DNA of 64,000 nucleotides from Oreohelix idahoensis (GCA_024509875.1 JAMPIV010019108.1:37501-101500), one strand, 5' to 3'. Positions 34,368-46,173 are shown, numbered from the stretch's first letter. The notes: a model not told the origin generated them from the letters alone. Numbers and translations: made by a program.

Positions 34368-34479
34368 CACTGACTAACAAAAAAAATTTTTTTCTTTCTC
34401 TAATATTTCTATGTTTTTCTCGTTAATTTTAATGCGCTGTTTTTAAATCTGCAAACCGTTTTTCTCTATCAGGTCGGGA
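34368..34479. repeat. Left terminal inverted repeat of the DNA transposon
   Basis: About 112 bp. Imperfect inverse of 46365-46470; the outermost CACTGAC and the internal GCGCTG block match exactly. Confidence 0.82.
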
Positions 34480-34558
34480 TCTCTAGAAATACGCAATTGA
34501 AGTTTTTTTTAACAACGCATACAGTATTACAACATCATTTGTACAAGAAGTATAACAG

Positions 34559-35028
34559 TTATGTAGGCTTGAATTTCTTTGCAGTCGACTTTCGTCGGTG
34601 AATGGCATGTGGTACATCGTGATGAAGCATCCAACAGAAATCGGCAAGCATGGTTACAATCCACCGTCCTTGATAACGTGACACCATTACGGCGATATCT
34701 TGATGGAATCGTTCTCCATGTTCATCGCTGACTTCGCCAAGGTTGTCAGGGGAAAAGTCAAGATGCGAATCGAGCAAATGGATTTTGAGGGACATGTTAC
34801 AGCCCATAATTCTGTATGCATCTTTGCACTGCTTAACAATATGCATATAGTCGACAGATTTGGGATTTCCCAGAAAGTTATCGACGATCGATTTGAATGC
34901 CATCCATGCGCGAAGTTCACTACCATGTAACAAGTTCTCGAATTGTTTGTCTGCAATAACTTTCCTAATCTGAGGTCCTACAAAGATACCTTCCTTTATC
35001 TTTGCATCGTTAATTTGCGGAAACTTTT
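34559..35028 (-). pseudogene. Transposase-like gene, 3' part (after LTR insertion)
   Basis: C-terminal 156 codons or so, from the insertion point to TAA (34559-34561). Shows INDAKIKEGIFVGPQIR, a FKSIVDNFLGN stretch, GCNMSLKIHLLDSHLDF, then the distinctive SDEHGERFHQDI (near 34700-34730). I recall this motif from unannotated multicopy proteins of arthropods and cnidarians. By position, the Glu of SDEHGERF could be the third catalytic acid of a DDE transposase, in a His-Leu-X2-His-Leu context reminiscent of CACTA transposases. The 5' part is at 44953-46173. The apparent ATG at 35086 lies inside the LTR and is not real. Confidence 0.75.
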
Positions 35029-36474
35029 TGTTGCTGCTAAAAACTTGTAGCAACTTATTCTGACCATGCATTCTGACTAGATTCATTTTTTAATGCATGG
35101 GAAGGAACTCATGAAATTGTAGTCACTTTTATTTCTACAGTCGTCTAATCTTGATAGCTGTCGTTAAGAAGTTGTCTTGTCTTGATAGCTAGGGTTGCCG
35201 ATAGCTGTGTGAACGATTTTGAGTCACGACCATATATGGAGCGCTCAGATCGTCAGTTCTTTGAAAACAGTTGGCAATCGCAATGTTTCAAGATTCATTT
35301 CCTTTTAAGGTAATAGGTCTTAAGTCGAACATCGTAGAACATTCTTCGTTTCGTAAATTGGCCTGAGTTGTATTCGATTCGCGTGTTCTGCGCATGTCCC
35401 TTTTTGTGGCGTTGGTAAAACGATTTCCGCCCAGGTCAGTCTGTGCTGAGAAGCTGTGAAGGCGAGACGTAGCTATGTGCTAGTCTTCGCTTAGTTTATT
35501 CAGGAAGGATAGTCCTCATGATTGTTGTTCCTATCTTGAGATGATATATCTCTGTGTTATTCCTAATGCCTGGAGGCATATGTGATTATTCATTTAATTC
35601 CTTATGAACAGGTAATTTAAATCCCTTTTTTTTGGTTGAGTAACTTTATCGCCATCTTGTGATGTTGACTTTTGCTTAGCCTGCCTTATTCTAAAGTCTA
35701 CGATATGACTAGTTTGCTCAGCTCACGATCCACTTAGATTGTCACGCATCGATTGATGCCTGTCCTACGGACTATTTGCTTCCTGAACTTTGTTGATGGA
35801 TCTAGGTTTGATACCTTTGCTGTTTGCTGGACAATAGAGGACGATAATGTGGCGCTCAAAAGACATGCCGTCTTGTTGAGGTCAAATCGAGGAGACCATC
35901 TTTAATCTCCTAGTTGATATTTCTAGCTCTTATGGAAAGGGTGGGGGAAGTTTACTACCTGACTACATGTACAGCGGGTTTACGATATCCTAAAAGGCAG
36001 ATGATGCACATTATTTTGATGCTGTCTGCTGTGCCAGTTGAATTGTCTACATATGTAATAATGACTGTTTGATCGTACCTATGATGTACCTGCTTGTTTA
36101 TGTCTACACACTTCGTCATTGTGGCGTTTTTAATAAATTATTCATAATCCGTCACTAGCTGTTGCGAGCATCATTGACTTTTCACATCGTGAGTGAGTTA
36201 ACGTGACGTCAATGTGTGGATTGCCTTGTTCGTAATGCTCACTGTTCTGTATACACATCTACATCACACTTAAACCAGACTACAGACACCAAGTTACTAC
36301 GCCTCATCATCCTGGTGTCTGAGGGTGGCACACTACTCTGCAAAGGCCAGGATTATCATACCTTGAGAGGAGCAGATGAATTACAACACCCTCAACGTTG
36401 TGTGGCAAATGCGACATCCTCCACAGAACATTTATCAACACATATAATACTTACGCAACATTTGCTACGCCACA
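35029..36474 (+). repeat. 5' LTR of element 2
   Basis: Matches 43515-44947 closely, with small indels (for example GGATAG versus GG before TCCTCATG) and scattered substitutions. Insertion was therefore not extremely recent. Frames inside the LTR are chance. Confidence 0.95.
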
Positions 36475-37864
36475 TTTGGTGGCCATAAGCTGGTTTGATC
36501 TGGTACCAGCATACTCGGGGTCCCTTACCCGCTTCATTCAGCACTCTACAACAGTGTACAGACAAAACATCTACCAAGACAACAACAGAAGTGCAGAGTT
36601 ACGAAATTACTCGGCGTTGCCCAGGAACTTTTATGGAATGTTCAACAATTGCTGTTCCAAGTCAAGAAAGTGACATTTCCCAGTTTTGTTACATACGGGA
36701 GAATCGATTTGTTGCAGTTATGCTTCGGAGAAGGGCCAAGTTCCATCGCTGTGATGACGAGTTCTACACTTCTTGTACACTGCATGTACCGTTTGAAAAA
36801 CTCAAGTCTGAACCATCGTCGTAGCTGTTTTTGATGCAAGTACAGATGGCAATCAACGTTGGATCTTTGATCTCAGAATGCTGATTACATCCTGTTTGCT
36901 GTTACTGACGATTGGAGTTCCATAAGTTAAGTGGCCTGTTTGTTTGTGAACTGTGCCCTTATACTTCTACTGAGTCTTCTGTGTTTCATCTCATTCTTTT
37001 GTTTACATGTTATATGTTTATGTGTTATTTGTATATTTATATTTATATGTTTATGTTTCTGCGGGATATCGGCTGTGGGGAGGCTCCCTTAGATTATACC
37101 ACGTCATAGAGGTCATCTACTGTGAGCGTTTTCTGTAGGGTGTGCAATTTCCGATACTGGAATTTGCAAAGCGACTTCTGTTGCTAATTTTTTGTTAGTT
37201 GTGATGCCATGTGTTAGTATTGTTTTCGTTATTTTTTCTGCATTCTTTAGTTCTGTTTTGATTTGTTTGTACTTGCTAGCCTCCTCTTTACTATAGTTTA
37301 GTTTCATACAACATTTTTGTTTAGACACTGTGGTGTCTTGTATTTGTGTTATCTTCTCGTAGATATCATCATATTTTTTGTGATATTTCTTTAATTTTCG
37401 CTTTATTTTTTGTTGATTTTTCTACGAATGTTTTCGTATTGTTGCTAAATCTTTGTTATTGTTTACATTGTATTGTTTACATTGTATTGTTTACAGTGTA
37501 ATGTTTACATTGTTATTGTTTACATTGTGATTGTGTTTACATAGTCATTGGTTACACTTATAGTAGTTAATTCACATATAATAGTGGGTTATGCTTCTGC
37601 ATTACTACTACACTGATGGTTAATATATGATGAATAGTATTGTGCACTATTCAATGGGAAGTGCACCTATGATCAAGAGTTGATTGATGATATTTCAAAA
37701 ACGGTATATAACATGTTCTTTGATATAAGACTTGTTTCCCACAGAGATTGGGATAATAATATAGTGTTGTGAGTAAACAAGTGCTTCATTTAAGACTTGT
37801 TATAATTAAATTTGAAATAAGATAATTAATTATTTCAGGTTGTGGACTCATATTATTACTCATC
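36475..37864 (+). other. Long leader of element 2
   Basis: About 1.4 kb between the 5' LTR and gag without a recognisable gene. A TGGTGGCC (36477 on) is the only TGG at primer-binding-site position, but I cannot match it to a tRNA. About 37455-37550 holds an irregular tandem repeat of GTTTACATTGTATT-like units. The 109-codon frame at 36495-36824 shows no known domain. Confidence 0.5.
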
Positions 37865-38643
37865 ATGGCTACATTTGAGCACTTTATTGAGCAGGGTAAA
37901 TTGCTTGGGAAGACTGGTGATAAGTTAGAAGAATTTGCAACTGCTCAATATGATAAAGCAATGGAAGCTGAACAAAAGAAACTGCAGATGCAGGTGGATG
38001 ATAAAAGATTCCAAATGGAAATGGAAAAACAAAAAAGAGAAGCAGAAGCAAAAGCTGAAGAGAAGAGACTACAGATAGAGGCTGAAAATAAAAGACTTGA
38101 AAAAGAGGCTGAAAATAAAAGACTTGAAAAGAGGCTGAAAATTAAAGACTTGAAAAGAGGCTGAAGAAAAAAAAGTTACAAAGAGAAGCAGAAACAAAAG
38201 CTGAAGAGAAAAGACTTGAGGCTGAAAATAAAAGACTTGAAAGAGAGTCTGAAGAGAGAAAAGCAAAAATGGAGCATGAAGAAAAAAATCTTAGCTTTGG
38301 AAATTGAGAAATTAAAGGTGATGAACATGGGTAATGCTAATGATGCAAATAAGGTCTCAGATAAGACTAATGCAAGCACTTTCAAACTTAACCTACCACC
38401 ATTCAATGCTTCCATCGACGATCTAACATTCTATTTGGCCAGACTTAAAACTCCATGTAAAGTACATAACATAGATCAATCATTGCAGGTTTATCCTTTG
38501 TCCACAATACCTAGAGGTGATGCTTCAAGTATGTTAAGTATGGTAGATGAGCCTGACAAGAACAACTATGAGGTTGTCAGGGCTATGTTGTTTAAAAAAA
38601 ATACCAACTTGACGAAGGCGGCTATCGTCTCGAATTTCGAAAG
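37865..38643 (+). pseudogene. gag: Element 2 gag, 5' half, frame-broken
   Basis: Begins with ATG and a charged coiled coil of KRLEKEAEN-type repeats, similar in style and position to gag of element 1. A one-base loss in an A run near 38130 shifts the frame, an in-frame AAT TAA follows, and another shift lies in the seven-A run near 38592-38600. After it, capsid-like sequence joins the long frame from 38644. Role of gag: particle assembly, from family knowledge. Confidence 0.8.
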
Positions 38644-41600
38644 ATGGTGCCAGAAACTGGTGTGCAATTCTCTGAATTCATATCAAAGACACGTCTTACT
38701 TTTTTACGTTGGGTGGAGCTGTCTAAGACAGAAAAAACTTATGAAGGACTTATGGACTTAATACTTAGAGACAAAGTCATGTCTTCTGTCAACGAGTCGT
38801 TCCTTGCTTTCCTTCATGAACGTAAACCTAAAACAATAAAAGAAATGGAAGATTTCTGTAGCCAATATATAACTGCGCATCCCCCCGTTACCCTTTGTAA
38901 CTCTAAAGTAAAAGAAGGTCTGCCACTTGCTTCGGAAGCACCTTATGGTCAAAACTCTAGTAATAGATTCCAACAAAATTTTGATAAGAAAAGTAACCGT
39001 AGTTACGGTCAAAATTATGGAAATCAATTTCAGGGTGATTCTTCGTCGAAGAATTGGAGACGAGCTGACAGTCCTCGTTACTTCCAACCTAATAATTTTA
39101 GGCATTTCAGAAGAGGATATGGTAATAGAGGGTTTTCCTCGCGTAAACCTCAAAACCAAACAAATAGATGTTCACATCAATGTGGACATGATAATAATCA
39201 TGGAAACTGTGGTTCGAAACATGATAACAGTTATAATAGAGACAATAACAACAGTGAAGATCTCAATACAAAAAAAAAGAGATATCAGCAGGCTAACTCG
39301 GTTCAACAAGAATCTCAGGGAGACTGTAATCAGGTTTCTGATAATAAAAACTCTGACGCTGTCACTTGTTCTTCATTTGACTTTGGGAGAGCAAACAAGT
39401 GCCCCCAATGCAGTACTTTATTCGAACCGACTACAATATCGACTTTGAGTTGTGGTCACCCTCTCCCCGCTCTTCCTGCTTCGGTTGCACATGACGGGAG
39501 AGGTTCTCTAATCCTACATAAGGGTCTTGTTAATAATACTCAGGTCTCACTACTTTTCGATTCCGGATGCACCACTATTGGTGTTAGACAATCGCTTGTA
39601 GATCCATCCTGTGCGACAGGAAGGGTTATCAAATGTGTCACATTTGGCGGCACTCTAGAGAAATATCCTACTGCTATAATTCACATTGCCACTCCTTTCT
39701 TTATGGGAGATGTGCATGCCTGTCTCTTACCTAATCCTATTGCGGACCTTATTATTGGTCGTATCCACGGAGTTAGGGAATGTACCCCACACCAGATTGC
39801 TGCTTGGGAAGATGATAATATGCAAGCTACCAATGCAGTGGTTACAAGAGCACAAGCTCTACAAACACCGCAAACTTCGTTGAATAATGATAATGAAGTT
39901 CATAGCCAAGATAGTACCTTGGTTATTTCTCGTGACTCGTTCATAAAATTACAAGAAGAAGATCCTTCGCTAAAGAAATTCTTCATTCTTGCGAAGAAAG
40001 GTGATCCAAATAAGGATACACAAAGAAAATCTTGGATAGAAATGAAAAACGGCGTACTTGTACGTATGGTACAAGACTCGGCTACGTCAGCACATTCGCA
40101 AATTCTTGTTCCTAAGAGTATGAGAGTGCAAATATTGCAGCATGCTCATGACTCGCAATGTGCTGGACACATGGGATTTTCCCGTACAAAGTCGAGAGTC
40201 CTTGCGGCTTTCTTTTGGCCCTTTGTTAACAAGGACATCCGTATATACTGCCGATCATGTCAGGTATGTCAGGAGGTCAAATCTAGAGGACCACGACATG
40301 CTGCGCCTATCCAGGCTGCTGACATCCCTATTCGGCCATTCCAGAAAATGGCCATAGATATTATTGGCCCTTTTAAGATAAAGTCGGCCAGAGGACATCA
40401 GTTTATTCTTACATGTGTCGATATGTGCACACGTTGGCCAGAGGCTATCCCTCTTAAGAGCATATCTACTACAGATATCGCAGATGCTCTTTGGCTGATA
40501 TTTTCTCGCTTGGGGTTCCCCAGAGAAATACTGTCAGACCATGGCACTCAACTCATATCTGATACTATGTCTCAAGTAATGTCTACCTTACACATTAAAA
40601 GATCTCTCAGTAGCATCTATCATCCTATGTCTAATGGGTTAGTTGAGCGTCTGAATAGAACGCTCAAGACTTTACTTGGTAAGATAACTGAAGACCATCC
40701 TCAAGATTGGGACAGGGTTTTACCTGCGGCTCTCTTTGCCTATAGAGAGGTCCCAAATGAGCACACAGGATTTTCTCCCTTTGAACTTGTCTTTGGCGCG
40801 CGTCCGCGCGGCCCTATGTCTTTATTACACGATCTCATCACTGCAGATGATATTAGTGATGACACTCAATCTTCATATGAGTATGTCATTGCTCTGAGGC
40901 AAAAGATCATTGAGGCATGCAAACTAGCGACTGCTTCGTCAGAAATTGCTAAAGAAAAAGCAAGGCAGTTTGCTAACAAGAACAGATGTCTACGACAACT
41001 TTGTCCAGGTGACAAAGCATTCGTTCTACTCCCCAGTAGGGAAAATAGACTTCTGATTGCATGGAAAGGTCCATATGCAATAGTCTCACGAATTTCCGAT
41101 GTTGACTATGTGGTCGATATAGATGGAAAGCATAAGACTTTCCATATAAACGTGCTGACGGAATTTCATGAGCGTCCAGACTATTTGCTGCCTATTTTTC
41201 AGGCAACGGACGAATCTTCGGTACCTCATGGTCATTACTCATCCCTGTCTGTCATACAGGATGAGGAATCTGTTTTTTCTGATGTCGATCTCCCTCTTCC
41301 AGTGGTTCCACTACATTCTATGGAATCTTGGAAAGATGTCTCAAGTTCTCCTAATCTTTCTGTTGATGAACATCGTCAAGTCTCGTCGATGTTACAGACA
41401 TTTAAGGATGTTCTAACCGACATCCCTGGTCACACGAATGTCATAGAACATGACATAATTCTTACCGACAGTAATCCTATTAGGGTTATGCCGTATCCTA
41501 TCCCTATACACTTTCAGTCACAAGTGGAAAAGGAATTGGATGAAATGATCCAATTAAACATAGTTGAACCATCGACTTCTCCATATTCTTCTTCCATGGT

Positions 41601-42741
41601 TATTGTTCGGAAGAAAGATAAGAACATACGAATTTGCGTTGATTATCGCAAATTAAATCAAGTCACAAAGTTCGATGCTGAACCTATGCCTTTACTAGAG
41701 GATCTACTTAGTAGACTTTCTAATTCTAGATTCTTCACTAAACTTGACTTGTCAAAAGGTTATTGGCAAGTGCCTTTAGCAGATCATGCCAAACCTCTGA
41801 CTGCTTTCTCTACACCTAGGGGTTTATTTCAATGGAATGTAATGCCTTTCGGTCTTATGAACGCCCCTGCTACTTTCGTTCGCATGATGCGTCGAATACT
41901 TTCGCATCGTTCGGATGTCATCGCTTACTTAGATGATATCTGTCTCTTCAGTGATTCTTGGGAAGATCACTATCTGGGTTTATATGACCTACTGTCTACT
42001 CTACGTGAGTATAATCTGACAGCAAAACCTTCTAAAGCTTATATTGGTTTTGGTGAAATTTCTTTCTTGGGTCATCGTGTTGGTCATGGTCTCTTGAAGA
42101 CAGAAGACCACAATACTTCAAAAATATTGAACATCTCTGTACCTAAAACGAAGAAACAAGTCCGGAGTCTCTTGGGGTTAATCCAATTCTATGGGAGATT
42201 TATTCCGAATCTATCTTCGATAATGGCACCTCTGTCAACGTTGTTGAGGAAAGGGTCACCTAATCTGATTCGTTGGTCTCAGGAATGTCAGTCTTCCTTG
42301 GACCAGATTAAAGGTATATTTTCTTCTCCTCCCATCCTAGGATTGCCTACTCTTGATAGAACTTTTGTTCTTCGGGGTGATGCTTCGTCCACTGGGATCG
42401 GAGCGGCGCTTGTGCAGGAATGTGCTGAGACTCTGCATCCTGTCATGTACATTTCTAGAAAACTGGGTGCGGCAGAGAGGAGCTGCTCGGTTTTGGACCG
42501 TGAGTTGTTGGCTGTGGTTTGGTCTATTCTCAAGCTGCAGGGGTTCCTCCTGGGCGCGCATTTCGTTCTAGAAACTGATCGGAAGGCTCTTGCGGCTGTT
42601 CAGACTAAGAACTTGAAGAGTTCGAGATCCACTCGATGTGCTATTGCTCTTCAACCTTTTCACTTCACGGTGCGAGCTATCCGTGGGTCGGATGGTGTGA
42701 TGGCTGACATTCTGTCTAGATGCCCACGTGATTCCAACTAA
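38644..42741 (+). CDS. pol: Gag(3')-Pro-Int-RT-RNase H polyprotein (element 2)
   Basis: A 1365-codon open frame. Residues about 1-85 are the end of capsid (FISKTRLTFLRWVELSK). Next come a low-complexity Asn/Arg region and two Cys/His clusters (CSHQCGHDNNHGNC near 175; CPQCS near 255). Protease: LLFDSG near 306. Integrase: zinc-binding HAHDSQCAGHM near 500 with CRSCQVC, catalytic Asp in AIDIIGPF near 570, Asp in LSDHGTQL near 632, Glu in NGLVERLNR near 669, and GPY/F WKGPYAIV near 808. RT: VDYRKLN, LDLSKGYWQV, YLDD near 1096. RNase H: RGDASSTGIGAAL near 1243, DRELLAVVW, ETDRKAL. All pol domains and catalytic residues appear present, so only gag is visibly broken. The ATG at 38644 is internal to capsid, so the true start lies upstream. 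Confidence 0.92.
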   Translation: MVPETGVQFSEFISKTRLTFLRWVELSKTEKTYEGLMDLILRDKVMSSVNESFLAFLHERKPKTIKEMEDFCSQYITAHPPVTLCNSKVKEGLPLASEAPYGQNSSNRFQQNFDKKSNRSYGQNYGNQFQGDSSSKNWRRADSPRYFQPNNFRHFRRGYGNRGFSSRKPQNQTNRCSHQCGHDNNHGNCGSKHDNSYNRDNNNSEDLNTKKKRYQQANSVQQESQGDCNQVSDNKNSDAVTCSSFDFGRANKCPQCSTLFEPTTISTLSCGHPLPALPASVAHDGRGSLILHKGLVNNTQVSLLFDSGCTTIGVRQSLVDPSCATGRVIKCVTFGGTLEKYPTAIIHIATPFFMGDVHACLLPNPIADLIIGRIHGVRECTPHQIAAWEDDNMQATNAVVTRAQALQTPQTSLNNDNEVHSQDSTLVISRDSFIKLQEEDPSLKKFFILAKKGDPNKDTQRKSWIEMKNGVLVRMVQDSATSAHSQILVPKSMRVQILQHAHDSQCAGHMGFSRTKSRVLAAFFWPFVNKDIRIYCRSCQVCQEVKSRGPRHAAPIQAADIPIRPFQKMAIDIIGPFKIKSARGHQFILTCVDMCTRWPEAIPLKSISTTDIADALWLIFSRLGFPREILSDHGTQLISDTMSQVMSTLHIKRSLSSIYHPMSNGLVERLNRTLKTLLGKITEDHPQDWDRVLPAALFAYREVPNEHTGFSPFELVFGARPRGPMSLLHDLITADDISDDTQSSYEYVIALRQKIIEACKLATASSEIAKEKARQFANKNRCLRQLCPGDKAFVLLPSRENRLLIAWKGPYAIVSRISDVDYVVDIDGKHKTFHINVLTEFHERPDYLLPIFQATDESSVPHGHYSSLSVIQDEESVFSDVDLPLPVVPLHSMESWKDVSSSPNLSVDEHRQVSSMLQTFKDVLTDIPGHTNVIEHDIILTDSNPIRVMPYPIPIHFQSQVEKELDEMIQLNIVEPSTSPYSSSMVIVRKKDKNIRICVDYRKLNQVTKFDAEPMPLLEDLLSRLSNSRFFTKLDLSKGYWQVPLADHAKPLTAFSTPRGLFQWNVMPFGLMNAPATFVRMMRRILSHRSDVIAYLDDICLFSDSWEDHYLGLYDLLSTLREYNLTAKPSKAYIGFGEISFLGHRVGHGLLKTEDHNTSKILNISVPKTKKQVRSLLGLIQFYGRFIPNLSSIMAPLSTLLRKGSPNLIRWSQECQSSLDQIKGIFSSPPILGLPTLDRTFVLRGDASSTGIGAALVQECAETLHPVMYISRKLGAAERSCSVLDRELLAVVWSILKLQGFLLGAHFVLETDRKALAAVQTKNLKSSRSTRCAIALQPFHFTVRAIRGSDGVMADILSRCPRDSN

Positions 42742-43514
42742 TACTTCTGTTCTATTTCTAGATATACGACAGAGCCATAACACACCTATATTACTACAAT
42801 ACATTAGCACTTCTGTCCTCACTTTAGGTGAACACATACTATTGTGCTTTGTTATCATCTTCTTCTGTTCCCATCTTTAATATAAGAAGAAGACTGAGTA
42901 GTTAATATAAGGGCTGAAAGTTCCAAAGGCCACAATTATTAATAATAATGTATTGTATAGTATGAAACTTAATGGCTATTAAATAGAATTATATTGTTTG
43001 TTTTTTCTCAGCACATTATTGTTGATCTGAGAAGCTACCTTTCTATTGTCAAACATGGAGAGTTCCACATTGTACAGTTTCTTTGGAACTACAGGAGATG
43101 TGTCCTCCATCTTCATTTATATTTAATTTCATTGTGTAATGGTAATATTAAACATTTAGATAATGTAATATTTAACATTCAATATCAGATGTGTACATCC
43201 ATTCTAAGCGGTATTAGATTATGACACTGCTATTTGATTATAATGATATGAACTTGCATATTTATATTGTATTTTCATGCAAGCGTAGTGTGTGTTGGTG
43301 GCACCTCCCTGATATATTTTTTAAATCAGATTTTTTATCTGTTGAGAAATATTATCACCAGACACTTTATGTGTCAATTTAGCCTCATATTAGGCAGTGC
43401 AATTACTTATCCCCGCATAATTCGTGCGTTGTTAAACCGTTTTTTGGTTTTACTCTTGGATATTTAAAAAAAAAAATGTTGCACATTTTTTTTTTAATCG
43501 GGAGGTGGCGGTAA
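42742..43514 (+). other. Element 2 region between pol and 3' LTR
   Basis: About 770 bp, AT-rich, with no envelope or other gene recognised; ORFs here are under 100 codons. It ends in the purine-rich CGGGAGGTGGCGG (43499-43512) immediately before the 3' LTR, which is the likely polypurine tract. Confidence 0.65.
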
Positions 43515-44947
43515 TGTTGCTGCTAAAAACTTGTAGCAACTTATTCTGACCATGCATTCTGACTAGATTCATTTTTTAATGCATGGGAAGGAACTCATGA
43601 AATTGTAGTCACTTTTATTTCTACAGTCGTCTAATCTTGATAGCTGTCGTTAAGAAGTTGTCTTGTCTTGATAGCTAGGGTTGCCGATAGCTGTGTGAAC
43701 GATTTTGAGTCACGACCATATATGGAGCGCTCAGATCGTCAGTTCTTTGAAAACAGTTGGCAATCGCAATGTTTCAAGATTCATTTCCTTTTAAGGTAAT
43801 AGGTCTTAAGTCGAACATCGTAGAACATTCTTCGTTTCGTAAATTGGCCTGAGTTGTATTCGATTCGTCTGTTCTGCGCATGTCCCTTTTTGTGGCGTTG
43901 GTAAAACGATTTCCGCCCAGGTCAGTCTGTGCTGAGAAGCTGTGAAGGCGAGACGTAGCTATGTGCTAGTCTTCGCTTAGTTTATTCAGGAAGGAGTCCT
44001 CATGATTGTTGTTCCTATCTTGAGATGATATATCTCTGTGGTATTCCTCATGCGTAGAAGCATATGTGATTATTCATTTAATTCCTTATGAACAGGTAAT
44101 TAAAACCCTTTTTTTGCTGAGTAACTTTATCGCCATCTTGTGATGTTGACTTTTGCTTAGCCTGCCTTATTCTAAAGTCTACGATATGACTAGTTTGCTC
44201 AGCTCACGATCCACTTAGATTGTCACGCATCGATTGATGCCTGTCCTACGGACTATTTGCTTCCTGAACTTTGTTGATGGATCTAGGTTTGATACCTTTG
44301 CTGTTTGCTGGACAATAGAGGACGATAATGTGGCGCTCAAAAGACATGCCTGTCTTGTTGAGGTCAAATCGAGGAGACCATCTTTAATCTCCTAGTTGAT
44401 ATCTTCTAGCTCTTATGGAAAGGGGGAAGTTTACTACCTGACTACATGTACAGCGGGTTTACGATATCCTAAAAGGCAGATGATGCACATTATTTTGATG
44501 CTGTCTGCTGTGCCAGTTGAATTGTCTACATATGTAATAATGACTGTTGATCGTACCTATGATGTACCTGCTTGTTTATGTCTACACACTTCGTCATTGT
44601 GGCGTTTATAATAAATTATACAAAACCGTCACTAGCTGTTGCAAGCATCATTGACTTTTCACATCGTGAGTTAACGTGACGTCAATGTGTGGATTGCCTT
44701 GTTCGTAATGCTCACTGTCTGTATACACATCTACATCACACTTAAACCAGACTACAGACACCAAGTTACTACGCCTCATCATCCCTGGTGTCTGAGGGTG
44801 GCACACTACTCCGCAAAGGCCAGGATTATCATACCTTGAGAGGAGCAGATGAATTACAACACCCTCAACGTTGTGTGGCAAATGCGACATCCTCCACAGA
44901 ACATTTATCAACACATATAATACTTACGCAACATTTGCTACGCCACA
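43515..44947 (+). repeat. 3' LTR of element 2
   Basis: Direct repeat of 35029-36474, ending CGCCACA and followed by the CTTTT duplication. Confidence 0.95.
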
Positions 44948-44952
44948 CTTTT

Positions 44953-46173
44953 CTCGAAGATAAGTGAAAGCTTTGCTCGTTTTATCTAACGCTTTTACGA
45001 AATTCTTCATGAGCCCCAACTTTATATGTAACGGTGGTAAAATGATGCTGTCTTTGTTAACTAATGGCTCGTGTATTACATTTTTATGCCCAAGCTGCAT
45101 ACGATCCCTGATAGGCCACACCTTTCTTGCATAATGTTCCTGTCTGTTGCGGCTGTCCCATTCACATAGAAAGCAACAAAATTAGTATACCCAGTCTGCA
45201 TGCCCGTGAGAATTGCAATGACCTTTAGGTCTCCACAAATCCGCCATTGGTAGTCATTGTACTTTATTTTTGCCAAAAGTATAGCCATATTGTCATAAGT
45301 TTCTTTCATATGAACAGAGTAGGCGACTGGAATTGATGAAAATAAATTTCCATTATGCAATAACACGGCTTTTAGACTAGTCTTGGAAGAGTCGATGAAA
45401 AGTCGCCATTCGTTGACTATGTGCTCATGACCGAGGTGCACCATTAGACCTTTTACATCTTTGCAATAGCAAATGTCATCATCCATCTCAAAGTATTGAA
45501 CAAGTTCTCTATGTCTATGACGAAATTTAGATATCGGAGTATTGGGCGCTAAAAGATTCCATTCTTTGAGTCGCGAACCGAGTAATTCCGCTTGTCCTTT
45601 GGTGAGAGCGAGATCACGTATTAGATCTGAAAGTTCTGAATGGTTAATTAAGTGAACACCATCATTCACCGGTACATAATCCGAGTCAGAATTAGTTTCT
45701 AAAGCAGGTAAACTATCACTTTCTGATGGTTCATTCACGTCCAACGGATATTGTTCTGGTGGAACTGGGATCGGACACGTGATTGGATCATGAGGCACTG
45801 GTTTCGAAACCGATTCAATATTTGGATAAACCACAGACTTTCTAGTTTTAAAAGTGAAACCATAGATATTTGTCAAGCAGAAGTAACAATCAGTAGCGTG
45901 ATTTGTCGGTTCACGCCATATTACTGGCACTCCAAAAGGCATCGACTTATGCTTCGGCGATTTTCGTAACCAACCTGCCAATGTATTTGCACAAGTCGAA
46001 CAAACTGCATTTGGCTTCTAAGATTTATTTGCATCATCAACTTTCGAATCGAAATAAAGTTCATATGCTTTCCTTAGCAATGGTGTACAGTTTTTCTGGT
46101 GAACACGATCGGTAAAATATCCGCACACGTAATAGAACAGATCAGCCAAATTTCTACAACTTCTAGAAGCCAT
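44953..46173 (-). pseudogene. Transposase-like gene, 5' part
   Basis: Starts at the ATG at 46173-46171 (MASRSCRNLADLFYYVCGYF). Shows CX2C pairs (VCSTC; DCYFC) suggesting an N-terminal zinc-binding domain, then an acidic spacer, LALTKGQAELLGSRLKEWN, CYCKDVKGL, EWRLFIDSSK (Asp at about 45391-45393), ICGDLKVIA (Asp at about 45229-45231) and, after a frame change, CCFLCEWDSR. Two Asp residues followed by a CX2C fit the DDE plus C2C layout of CACTA-like transposases. Disabled by a stop at 46018-46020 (codon 52), a one-base frameshift near 45179-45186, and the LTR insertion. The intact coding length would be roughly 560 codons. I do not recognise a named gene. Confidence 0.75.

Larger units (their letters stand above)
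35024..44952 (+). mobile_element. Gmr1-like Ty3/gypsy LTR retrotransposon (element 2), full length
   Basis: LTRs 35029-36474 (1446 bp) and 43515-44947 (1433 bp) start TGTTGCTGCT and end CGCCACA, with a perfect CTTTT duplication at 35024-35028 and 44948-44952. The internal region encodes gag, protease, integrase, RT and RNase H in that order, so integrase precedes RT. It sits inside the transposase-like gene. Gag carries frame breaks while the 1365-codon frame from 38644 is open. No envelope-like gene lies between RNase H and the 3' LTR. Confidence 0.95.

Noticed and set aside
34559..35086. A host gene starting at the ATG at 35086
   Set aside because: The first 19 or so codons lie in the LTR of element 2; the gene continues on the far side at 44953-46173 inside the same pair of inverted repeats, so it belongs to a transposon.
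42742..43514. Search for an envelope gene in element 2
   Set aside because: No signal peptide, transmembrane or cleavage-site pattern in any frame of useful length, so no case for an endogenous retrovirus with envelope.
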